Origin: Winogradskyella sp.
Lineage (GTDB): Bacteria > Bacteroidota > Bacteroidia > Flavobacteriales > Flavobacteriaceae
Assembly: GCF_028289625.1 (NCBI RefSeq)
Contig: NZ_JANQOM010000013.1
Coordinates: forward strand, 62,001-126,000
Direction of reading: 5' to 3'
DNA length: 64,000 nucleotides
Shown here: positions 26,557 through 34,530 of the stretch, in pieces
How the letters are laid out: each line of letters starts with the position of its first letter
Numbering within the stretch: position 1 is the stretch's first letter
Notes under the pieces: model-generated
The model's database searches: none
Told to the model about the DNA's origin: nothing
Seen by the model: only the letters and a program-made list of their open reading frames with translations
Program-made: the position numbers and the translations under genes

Positions 26557-28611
26557 ATGATGAAAGTTCATACTTGTTCCATGAAGTTACTGAATTTCAT
26601 TGTTATAAAACTCACAATCTGTCTAGTCATCGGCATTGTAATTGCTCATTATTTTAAGCCAAATCACTATATTTCGCTCAATTGCACAATTGGATTAATC
26701 ACTATAGTCAGTATATTATGGCTAGCTCATAGACGAAAGATAGATCGTACACCTTACTTTTCATTACTAGCCTACCTATCGATGATTGCTGTTGGAATCA
26801 ATACATACAATATTCATAATGAAAAATTACAACCACAACATTATACCAATACCAAGCTTAACACATCTCTTAAATCCGTAACTTTCAAAATAAAAGAACG
26901 TTTAAAGTCAGACATTTATAATGACAAGTACATTGTTTCTTTGCTGTCTATAAACAAAAAAAATGTTTCTGGAAAGCTTCTAATTAATGTTAAACACGAT
27001 TCTTTGGGTCATAAACTTCCCGTAGATGCAATACTATTTACATCTGTAGAATTGCAAAGTATTCAAAAACCCTTAAACCCTTATCAATTTGATTATAGTG
27101 CCTATTTAGAACTGAAGCAGGTTTATCATCAGCTCTATTTAGATTCAAAAGACCTACTGCAACTATCTGATGAGCCTACAACTATTTATGGTTATGCGGA
27201 TAAATTAAGAACTGAAATAAATCAAAAGCTAATTAAAGCAGGTTTTAAGGATGATGTTTTAGGTATAATCAATGCTTTGCTTTTAGGGCAACGACAGACT
27301 ATAGACAAAACCATTTACAATAACTATGTTAATTCAGGAACTATTCACATATTGGCTGTATCTGGTTTGCATGTTGGTATTATATTACTGATTCTCAATT
27401 TTCTTTTAAAGCCCTTACTCTATTTTAAATATGGAAACATATTAAGGCCATTAATTATAGTTATACTACTTTGGTTGTTTGCAATTATTGCTGGTCTATC
27501 ACCATCAGTAACGAGAGCGGTCACCATGTTTAGTATCATAAGTGTTGCTATGCATTTAAAGCGACCAGCCAATATTTACAACACTTTAGCAATATCAGCT
27601 TTCTTTATACTGCTTATTAAGCCTACTTTTTTATTTGAAGTTGGTTTTCAAATGAGTTATTTAGCAGTGTTGGGCATTGTGAGTTTCCAACCTATATTTT
27701 ATAAGCTCTGGCAACCAAAATATTGGATATTAGATAAACCATGGCAAATCCTTACTGTAACATTGGCAGCCCAAATAGGAGTTGCTCCAATTAGTCTTTT
27801 CTACTTTCACCAATTTCCCGGATTGTTTTTCATCTCAAATTTAGTAGTGATTCCTTTCCTAGGTTTAATTCTTGGTTTCGGGTTAATTGTAATTGTTTTA
27901 GCACTTTCGAATACACTTCATCCTACGGTTGTAAATATTTACAGCTTTATAATTGATAGCTTAAATGGGTTTATTGCATGGGTAGCCCAGTTTGAGGATT
28001 TTTTGTTTCGAGATATCCCATTCAGCTTAATTCAGGTTATATGTTCTTATGCTATTGTTATCACCTTTCTTCAAGCATATAAAACAAAAGCCTTTAAGTG
28101 GGTATCGATTTGTCTAATTGGAATCATTGGTTTTCAATGCACTTTTATTTATAACAATTTCAAAAAACAGAATGATGCTTTTATTATTTTTAATAAAAGT
28201 CGCTACACTATGATTGGTTTTAAGCACAAACATAAACTGACTGTACATCATAATTTAGATAGTTTAAAACAAGTTACAGACCATATCATTAGAAATTATA
28301 AAGTGGGTGAAAGGATTAATGAGGTTATAGTAGACCGTTTAGAATATGTTTATCAATTTAATGGTGAGACTATTCTAGCTATCGACAGCTCTGGGGCTTA
28401 CAAAGGGCTAAGTTTTAAACCTGATTATATTTTACTCCATAATTCTCCTAGAATTAACCTTAACCGTTTAATCGACAGTCTAAACCCAAAAATAATCATA
28501 GCAGACGCAAGTAATTTCAAGACCTATGTAAAACGTTGGAAACTCACTTGTAGGCATAAAAAAATCCCTTTCCATTACACCAATGAAAAGGGAGCCTTTA
28601 TGTTAGATTAA
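26557..28611 (+). CDS. comEC: ComEC/Rec2-family DNA-uptake channel protein
   Basis: Inner-membrane protein expected to carry single-stranded DNA into the cytoplasm during transformation. The 684 residues show an N-terminal membrane/OB (DUF4131-like) region (about 1-195) and the Competence domain (about 230-500) with the hallmark ILAVSGLHVGI. A C-terminal region of about 150 residues follows. It has no HxHxDH motif, so the metallo-beta-lactamase-like domain of many ComEC proteins is missing or degenerate. The end (IIADASNFKTYVKRW) still resembles the last strand-helix of that domain. The first ATG is used; 26560 and 26581 are alternatives. Confidence 0.9.
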   Translation: MMKVHTCSMKLLNFIVIKLTICLVIGIVIAHYFKPNHYISLNCTIGLITIVSILWLAHRRKIDRTPYFSLLAYLSMIAVGINTYNIHNEKLQPQHYTNTKLNTSLKSVTFKIKERLKSDIYNDKYIVSLLSINKKNVSGKLLINVKHDSLGHKLPVDAILFTSVELQSIQKPLNPYQFDYSAYLELKQVYHQLYLDSKDLLQLSDEPTTIYGYADKLRTEINQKLIKAGFKDDVLGIINALLLGQRQTIDKTIYNNYVNSGTIHILAVSGLHVGIILLILNFLLKPLLYFKYGNILRPLIIVILLWLFAIIAGLSPSVTRAVTMFSIISVAMHLKRPANIYNTLAISAFFILLIKPTFLFEVGFQMSYLAVLGIVSFQPIFYKLWQPKYWILDKPWQILTVTLAAQIGVAPISLFYFHQFPGLFFISNLVVIPFLGLILGFGLIVIVLALSNTLHPTVVNIYSFIIDSLNGFIAWVAQFEDFLFRDIPFSLIQVICSYAIVITFLQAYKTKAFKWVSICLIGIIGFQCTFIYNNFKKQNDAFIIFNKSRYTMIGFKHKHKLTVHHNLDSLKQVTDHIIRNYKVGERINEVIVDRLEYVYQFNGETILAIDSSGAYKGLSFKPDYILLHNSPRINLNRLIDSLNPKIIIADASNFKTYVKRWKLTCRHKKIPFHYTNEKGAFMLD
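28558..28592 (-). terminator. Intrinsic terminator of the thioredoxin gene, inside the 3' end of comEC
   Basis: Arms CCCTTTCCATT (28566-28576) and AATGAAAAGGG (28582-28592) pair with one mismatch around ACACC. On the minus strand this is followed by seven T (28558-28564). It lies within the last comEC codons, so the convergent gene's signal is embedded in coding sequence. Confidence 0.65.
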
Positions 28612-28616
28612 TGTTT

Positions 28617-29186
28617 TTATTCCTTGAATGTAGGTTTAAAGGATTTATAGTATTCGTTAAACTTTTCTTGGGTATCCATCTCCTTGTATTTATCGGTCTT
28701 AAATAGCTTTAAATATAACTCGATTTGTTGTGGCTTTAAATAACCGGAGATAGGTGCAATAAAATTAGCATCTTCGTCAAAAAACACCATTGTAGGATAG
28801 GCACTTACCCTAAGGTATCTCGTGAACTCATGGGCACTGTTACGTCGTTTTGCCTTTGCAGGATCATAGCCCGGATTGCCGAAAGTTTGATCTTTATAGT
28901 TGACGACATCATTCCCTTCAGCGTTAAATTTAACGGCATAAAAGTGCTCGTTAATATAATCGACCACGTCTGGATTATGAAAGGTATGCTTATCGAGCAT
29001 TTTACATGGTCCGCACCAACTGGTATAAGCATCCATAATAATCTTCTTAGGTGTGTTTTTCTGAAGCTCAATAGCCTCTTCAATCGTAACCCAATTAATT
29101 TCTTTTTCGAATGCTTCATCAGGATTTTGGAACGATATCAATGTCCCAAAAGTGATAAAAGCGATAACTATTTTTATTTTTTTCAT
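28617..29186 (-). CDS. Periplasmic thioredoxin-family protein
   Basis: Thiol-disulfide protein with an N-terminal signal peptide (about 1-19, ending ISFQ) and a thioredoxin fold. The active site is W57-C58-G-P-C61. At 189 residues it resembles the C-terminal domain of DsbD or Thioredoxin_7 proteins, not cytoplasmic Trx. Probable role: reductive or oxidative handling of envelope cysteines. It is convergent to comEC with only 5 nt between stops and carries its own terminator inside comEC. Confidence 0.88.
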   Translation of the reverse strand: MKKIKIVIAFITFGTLISFQNPDEAFEKEINWVTIEEAIELQKNTPKKIIMDAYTSWCGPCKMLDKHTFHNPDVVDYINEHFYAVKFNAEGNDVVNYKDQTFGNPGYDPAKAKRRNSAHEFTRYLRVSAYPTMVFFDEDANFIAPISGYLKPQQIELYLKLFKTDKYKEMDTQEKFNEYYKSFKPTFKE

Positions 29187-29215
29187 GTCAGATTTGTTGC
29201 AAATATAATGTCGAA

Positions 29216-29248
29216 CTTACAAAAAATGCTCCTATTACAGAGCATTTT
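29216..29248 (-). terminator. Intrinsic terminator of the POT transporter gene
   Basis: Perfect 9-bp arms AAAATGCTC (29223-29231) and GAGCATTTT (29240-29248) enclose an 8-nt loop. On the minus strand the hairpin runs into six T. It lies 27 nt after the transporter stop. Confidence 0.75.
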
Positions 29249-29274
29249 CAATTATTTTTAACTAATCATAGTAA

Positions 29275-30777
29275 TTACTTAATGCCATGCATCAGCTTAT
29301 TTAAAAGCGGAGATAACAATACGATAACCCCTCCACATACCAAAGCAATGTATCCAAATTGAGTGAAAACGTCTACGTATAAATCTAAACTTTCCGAAAT
29401 CGTCAAAGTAACTTCTGCCTCACCAGACTCGCCACCGGTTCCTGTTAAGGGTGCTAAAACGCTACCCGCAACATAATTTGACCCTGCAAAGGATAAAAAC
29501 CAAGCTCCCATCAATGTACCTGTCATTTTTGGCGGTGCTAATTTTGTTACCATAGACAATCCGATTGGTGAAAGAAATAACTCACCAACTGTATGAAAAA
29601 AGTATAACCCAACGATTGTCCACATTGGGACTAAATAATTTTGCGCTGCTTCTTTACCCAGAATGGTTACCAAAAACCCGACACCAACGAGCATAATCCC
29701 TATTCCAAATTTAGCAGGAATGTTTGGATTCATTTTCAAGGCATCTAACTTCATCCACATCCATGTAAAAATAGTACCCATAACTAATATGAAAAATGGA
29801 TTAAAAAATTGGGTCTGCCCAGCAGTCATATCCCAAAATCCTAAAAACCCTTCCCTATTTACATTCCTATCCGCAAATAAGGTTAAAGATGAACCAGCCT
29901 GTTCAAATAAGGACCAAAAAATAATATTCAATAAGCATAGAATTATAAAAATTATCATTCTATGGGTTAGTACCTTGCCGCTCTCAAAACCAGCCTTTAA
30001 TAAGATGAAAATAACATATGCTGCCACAGCTATCAAAAGGTAACCCACCCAGCTATTGTTTTGAAGTAATAAGTATAATAACGGAAAAAGTAATAACGAC
30101 AATAAAATCGTGACATGAAGCTTAGTTAATGGCCCAAAAACCTTCTTATGTAAATCCTCTGGATTTGGGGGCATAGCTGCATAATCAAAATACTTTTGAC
30201 CACCAATAAAAATCACGAGACCAAGTAACATACCTACTCCTGCTAAAGCAAATCCGTATTTAAATCCATAAGTTTCGCCAACCCATACAGCTACCAATGT
30301 CGCAAGAAGAGCACCTAAGTTAATACCGATATAAAATATTGTAAATCCAGAATCTTTACGCACATCTTGGTCGTCATATAGCTTACCGACTATGCTGGAA
30401 ATATTTGCTTTAAAATATCCATTTCCTACTATTATTACCGCCATACCTATATACAGCCATTGCAGATTACCTCCCAGAATCAAGAATTCTCCAATTGCCA
30501 TCAAGATACCACCGAAAATAACAGCATATTTGTAGCCTAATATCTTATCGGCAACCCATCCTCCTAGAACTGGTGCCATATAAACCAGACCTGTATAAGC
30601 ACCATAAATTGCAAATGCTTTAGCATCTCCTTCGAAAAGAGCTTTTGTAATGAATAGAACGAGGAGTCCACGCATTCCATAATAACAGAAACGCTCCCAC
30701 ATCTCTGCAAAAAATAAAACAAACAATCCTATCGGATGCCCTAAAAAAGTTCTGTCTTTAACTGATAATTCACTCAT
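29275..30777 (-). CDS. Proton-dependent oligopeptide transporter (POT/PTR2 family)
   Basis: Major-facilitator di/tripeptide-proton symporter, 500 residues, about 14 hydrophobic spans. The ExxERF motif in EMWERFCYYG couples proton binding. The PTR2 signatures appear as GGWVADKILG and FYIGINLGAL. It is 23 nt downstream of the DPP-IV-like peptidase gene on the same strand. The pair makes sense functionally: the peptidase releases dipeptides in the periplasm and this protein imports them. Confidence 0.94.
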   Translation of the reverse strand: MSELSVKDRTFLGHPIGLFVLFFAEMWERFCYYGMRGLLVLFITKALFEGDAKAFAIYGAYTGLVYMAPVLGGWVADKILGYKYAVIFGGILMAIGEFLILGGNLQWLYIGMAVIIVGNGYFKANISSIVGKLYDDQDVRKDSGFTIFYIGINLGALLATLVAVWVGETYGFKYGFALAGVGMLLGLVIFIGGQKYFDYAAMPPNPEDLHKKVFGPLTKLHVTILLSLLLFPLLYLLLQNNSWVGYLLIAVAAYVIFILLKAGFESGKVLTHRMIIFIILCLLNIIFWSLFEQAGSSLTLFADRNVNREGFLGFWDMTAGQTQFFNPFFILVMGTIFTWMWMKLDALKMNPNIPAKFGIGIMLVGVGFLVTILGKEAAQNYLVPMWTIVGLYFFHTVGELFLSPIGLSMVTKLAPPKMTGTLMGAWFLSFAGSNYVAGSVLAPLTGTGGESGEAEVTLTISESLDLYVDVFTQFGYIALVCGGVIVLLSPLLNKLMHGIK

Positions 30778-30800
30778 AATTATAATTTAGTTAGTTATTT

Positions 30801-33041
30801 TTAACCTTTAATCTTAGAAGCTTCTTTTTCTTCTTTTTTATCTTCCTTAATCTTATCGCCAAGGGTTCTATTTATGAAATTGGTCATTTTCTTATACAAG
30901 TGCAATCTTGTATTTCCACCATAGATGCCATGGTTTTTATCAGGATAAATCATCCATTCAAATTGCTTATCCGCTTGCACCAAGGCTTCAACCATACGCA
31001 TGGTATTTTGCAAATGCACATTATCGTCACCTGACCCATGAACCAATAAGAAATCCCCTTTTAATTTATCGACATGGTTTATTGGTGAATTTTCGTCATA
31101 TCCACTTGGATTTTCTTGGGGAGTTGTCATGTAACGCTCCGTGTAAATCGTATCATAAAATCTCCAACTGGTAACAGGAGCCACTGCAATAGCCATTTTA
31201 AATACGTCGTTGCCTTTAAATAAGGCATTACTACTCATAAAACCACCATAACTCCAACCCCAAATTCCAATGCGTGTTTCATCTATATAAGGTAAATCCC
31301 CTAATTTTTTAGCTGCTGCTATTTGGTCTTCTACTTCGTATTTTCCTAGTTCATTTTGAGTCACTTTTTTGAATTCTGCACCTTTGTAGCCTGTTCCCCT
31401 TCCATCGATACATACAACAATGTAACCTTGTTGTGCTAACATTTGATACCAATAATCATTGGTTCCGTTCCAACGATTAGCTACAGATTGAGATCCTGGT
31501 CCAGAATACTGGTACATGAATAGTGGATACTGTTTACCTTCGTCAAAATCCGCTGGCTTAATCATCCACATATTCAAATCAATGCCATTGACATTAATCG
31601 TACTAAACTCTTTTTTAGAGGTCATATAGTTCCCCACCTTTTGAGCCAGCCTGTTATTATCCTTAATACCTTTTATGAGATTTCCATTTTTGGCACTATT
31701 TAAGGTATATTCAGGAGGTGTTGTGGCACTAGAATGTGTATTTATAAAATAGGTGAAATCCGCACTAAATGAAGCACTATTTGTACCATCTGTTTTTGAT
31801 AATCTTTTTTTATTCTTGCCATTTAACTTAATGGAATACACATCTCTATTAATCGAACCATTTTCTACGGATTGGTAATAAATGGTATTCTCTTTTTCAT
31901 TAAAGCCATAATAATTGGTCACCTCCCAATCACCATTGGTCACTTGATTAATGAGTTCACCATCCTTTGAATAATGATAAATATGATTAAATCCATCATT
32001 TTCGCTCGTCCAAATAAAGCTATTGTCCTTTAAAAACGTTAAGTCGAATGTGACATCAATATACGCCTTATCCGTTTCTTCCAAAACCAAATCTGAAGTC
32101 ATGGATGTCGTATTAATCATCCAAAGATCCAATTCATTCTGATGACGATTCATATATTGGGCGCTCAGCACATCTGCGTCATTGGTCCATTGAATTCTTG
32201 GAATATAAAAATCATTATAGTCCTTATTCACCTTTATTTCTTGGAGTTTTCCAGAGTTTAAATCGAATAAATGCAGCGACACCTTCGAATTTTCTTCACC
32301 AGCTTTAGGATATTTAAACACTTGCTGTGTTTGGTATAACCCAGAACCGAACACGTCCATTGAAAATTCTGGAACATTGGTTTCATCAAAACGGATAAAA
32401 GCAATTAAATTGCTATCGGCATTCCAATCGAAGGCCTTAACAAAACTGAACTCTTCCTCGTAAACCCAATCGGTTATACCATTGATAATTTTATTTTTTT
32501 CACCATCAAAAGTAATCTGTTTTACTTCACCTGAACTTAGATTCTTTACATAGAGATTGTTTTCAAAACCATAAGCGATTTTGGTACCATCTGGTGAGAG
32601 GGTTGGCTCTTGAACCAATTCATCTGAAACTTTAGTTATTTTTTTGCTGTTTATATCGTAAACAAAATACTCACCAAGCCTTGAGCGTCTGTAAACTGGC
32701 ACTTCATTTGTTGTTAATATAACTTTAGATTCATCTTCACTAAAGGTATAATCAAAAAAACCTTGAATTTCTGCTATATCAGCAGAGGAGACCAAGGTTT
32801 TTACTTTCTCTAAAGTTTTGTAATCATAAATATCAAGGGTAGATGCTCTATTCGCCCTATCAAAATTTAAGACCGAATACTGTTTTCCGTTTTTCATAGA
32901 GTGTAAGGCCTGCATCCCTTCGGTTCTAAAGGCTCCACTCCAAATTTCCTCGAGTGATATTTGTTTGTCTTGGCAATAAATTAAAGAAGTGGTTAAGAAA
33001 CCAATAATTGCAATGAAGAATCTCATTTTTACGTCTTTCAT
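30801..33041 (-). CDS. Dipeptidyl-peptidase IV family protease (S9B)
   Basis: Serine exopeptidase removing N-terminal dipeptides. I start at the ATG at 33039-33041 (MKDVKMRFF); the ATG at 33026 (MRFFIAIIG) is equally possible, and the frame from a TTG at 33062 is unlikely. A signal peptide (ending near IYCQ) targets it to the periplasm. The N-terminal part is a DPPIV beta-propeller (about 60-440). The C-terminal alpha/beta hydrolase domain has the nucleophile in GWSYGG, the Asp in GSGDDNVH and the His in DKNHGIYGG. The tail is rich in Lys/Glu. It is in one operon with the POT transporter. Confidence 0.93.
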   Translation of the reverse strand: MKDVKMRFFIAIIGFLTTSLIYCQDKQISLEEIWSGAFRTEGMQALHSMKNGKQYSVLNFDRANRASTLDIYDYKTLEKVKTLVSSADIAEIQGFFDYTFSEDESKVILTTNEVPVYRRSRLGEYFVYDINSKKITKVSDELVQEPTLSPDGTKIAYGFENNLYVKNLSSGEVKQITFDGEKNKIINGITDWVYEEEFSFVKAFDWNADSNLIAFIRFDETNVPEFSMDVFGSGLYQTQQVFKYPKAGEENSKVSLHLFDLNSGKLQEIKVNKDYNDFYIPRIQWTNDADVLSAQYMNRHQNELDLWMINTTSMTSDLVLEETDKAYIDVTFDLTFLKDNSFIWTSENDGFNHIYHYSKDGELINQVTNGDWEVTNYYGFNEKENTIYYQSVENGSINRDVYSIKLNGKNKKRLSKTDGTNSASFSADFTYFINTHSSATTPPEYTLNSAKNGNLIKGIKDNNRLAQKVGNYMTSKKEFSTINVNGIDLNMWMIKPADFDEGKQYPLFMYQYSGPGSQSVANRWNGTNDYWYQMLAQQGYIVVCIDGRGTGYKGAEFKKVTQNELGKYEVEDQIAAAKKLGDLPYIDETRIGIWGWSYGGFMSSNALFKGNDVFKMAIAVAPVTSWRFYDTIYTERYMTTPQENPSGYDENSPINHVDKLKGDFLLVHGSGDDNVHLQNTMRMVEALVQADKQFEWMIYPDKNHGIYGGNTRLHLYKKMTNFINRTLGDKIKEDKKEEKEASKIKG

Positions 33042-33152
33042 AGTTTGATAAAGCAATGCCAAGTTTACTAAAAATTATGCAAAAAATAGCTATTATTAAC
33101 AGTAAATCGGCAATAATACGAGTTTAAGGACATATTTTATGCCATTCCTAAG

Positions 33153-33160
33153 TATCTTTG
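33153..33160 (+). promoter_or_regulatory. Predicted -7 box (TATCTTTG) of the HMG-CoA reductase gene
   Basis: Exact match to TAnnTTTG, ending 21 nt before the ATG at 33182. No good -33 TTTG is visible at the right distance. The transcript leader would be about 15 nt. Confidence 0.5.
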
Positions 33161-33181
33161 CTTTTTTAAACCTATGACATT

Positions 33182-34489
33182 ATGCCACATGCTATTTCTG
33201 GCTTTTCTAAACTTTCAAAATCCGAAAAAATCCAATGGCTTTTAGATACTTATTTTTCTGATAAAGAAGCTGCCAGAACTCTAGTAAAGCAGTATTGGAA
33301 TACGGACGAGAAGCTTCAAAAGTTGCATGATGAGTTTATAGAAAACACAATTACCAACTTCTATTTACCCTTGGGTGTAGCGCCTAACTTCAAGATAAAT
33401 GATAAGCTTTTTACGATTCCAATGGCTATAGAAGAAAGCTCTGTAGTAGCTGCTGCAAGCAAAGCGGCTAAGTTTTGGTTGGATCGTGGTGGTTTTAAAG
33501 CTAAAGTGATTTCAACCGAAAAAATTGGTCAGGTTCATTTTACTTATAGTGGCGACTTTGATGAACTTCATTCTTTTTTTGAAAGTGTTAAACCTAGATT
33601 ATTTTCAGCCACTTCCGATATTACTAAAAATATGGAACGCAGAGGTGGTGGTATACTAGATATTGAGTTAAGAAACAAGTCCCAGGATTTAGGCGATTAC
33701 TATCAATTACATGTCACATTTGAAACGCTTGATGCCATGGGAGCCAATTTTATAAATTCGTGCCTTGAAGCGTTTGCGAAAACCTTTAAAGACAAAGCCA
33801 AGCACACCTTAGATGGCGATTTAGAGGTTGTGATGAGTATTTTATCTAATTATGTCCCTAATTGTTTGGTAAAGGCTGAAGTCTCTTGCCCAATTTCTGA
33901 ATTAAAAAGTAAAGACATTTCTAATCCAGAACTCTTTGCTAAAAAATTTAAGCAAGCTGTTAATATTGCTGAAGTTGAACCTTACAGAGCTGTAACACAT
34001 AATAAAGGTATAATGAACGGCATTGATGCTGTAGTATTAGCTACAGGAAATGATTTTAGAGCCGTAGAAGCTGGTGTACATGCCTATGCTTCAAGACATG
34101 GTAAATATTCTAGTCTAACCCATTGCTCTATTGAAGATGGTCTTTTTAAATTCTGGATTGAGATTCCTTTAGTTTTGGGTACTGTTGGTGGTCTTACCAG
34201 TTTGCATCCATTGGTTAAATTTTCTCTTGAAATGCTCGAGAAACCATCGGCCAAAGATTTGATGCAAATCGTGGCTGTTGCTGGTTTGGCTCAAAATTTT
34301 GCCGCTGTAAAATCATTAACCACAACAGGAATTCAAGAAGGTCATATGAAAATGCACTTGATGAATATTCTCAATCAATTTGAAGCAACTCCTAAAGAAA
34401 AAACGGCATTAATTGAACACTTTAAAACTAATGTGGTCACCCATAGTGCAGTTGTGGAAGCTATTGAAAAACTTAGAAAAACTAGTTAG
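33182..34489 (+). CDS. Hydroxymethylglutaryl-CoA reductase, class II (degradative type)
   Basis: Interconverts HMG-CoA and mevalonate. The 435 residues fit class II bacterial enzymes. Visible motifs are ENTITNFYLPLGVAPNF (the conserved ENxxG-like start of the substrate domain), a dinucleotide-binding stretch with ATGNDFRAVEAG, and LGTVGG followed by LHP. The following ORF contains a GHMP kinase, so in this organism the enzyme probably feeds mevalonate-based isoprenoid synthesis despite the 'degradative' class name. A palindromic repeat lies 2 nt after its stop. Confidence 0.94.
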   Translation: MPHAISGFSKLSKSEKIQWLLDTYFSDKEAARTLVKQYWNTDEKLQKLHDEFIENTITNFYLPLGVAPNFKINDKLFTIPMAIEESSVVAAASKAAKFWLDRGGFKAKVISTEKIGQVHFTYSGDFDELHSFFESVKPRLFSATSDITKNMERRGGGILDIELRNKSQDLGDYYQLHVTFETLDAMGANFINSCLEAFAKTFKDKAKHTLDGDLEVVMSILSNYVPNCLVKAEVSCPISELKSKDISNPELFAKKFKQAVNIAEVEPYRAVTHNKGIMNGIDAVVLATGNDFRAVEAGVHAYASRHGKYSSLTHCSIEDGLFKFWIEIPLVLGTVGGLTSLHPLVKFSLEMLEKPSAKDLMQIVAVAGLAQNFAAVKSLTTTGIQEGHMKMHLMNILNQFEATPKEKTALIEHFKTNVVTHSAVVEAIEKLRKTS

Positions 34490-34491
34490 GT

Positions 34492-34518
34492 TGGTGACTG
34501 AGGCTCTCGAAGTCACCA
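34492..34518. repeat. Short palindromic repeat, forward copy, left flank of the GIY-YIG domain (SPR family A)
   Basis: Perfect 8-bp arms TGGTGACT (34492-34499) and AGTCACCA (34511-34518) enclose GAGGCTCTCGA. That core is identical to the one at 5456-5466. It fills most of the 41-nt gap between the HMG-CoA reductase stop and the next ATG. Confidence 0.9.
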
Positions 34519-34530
34519 CTAATAATAATT

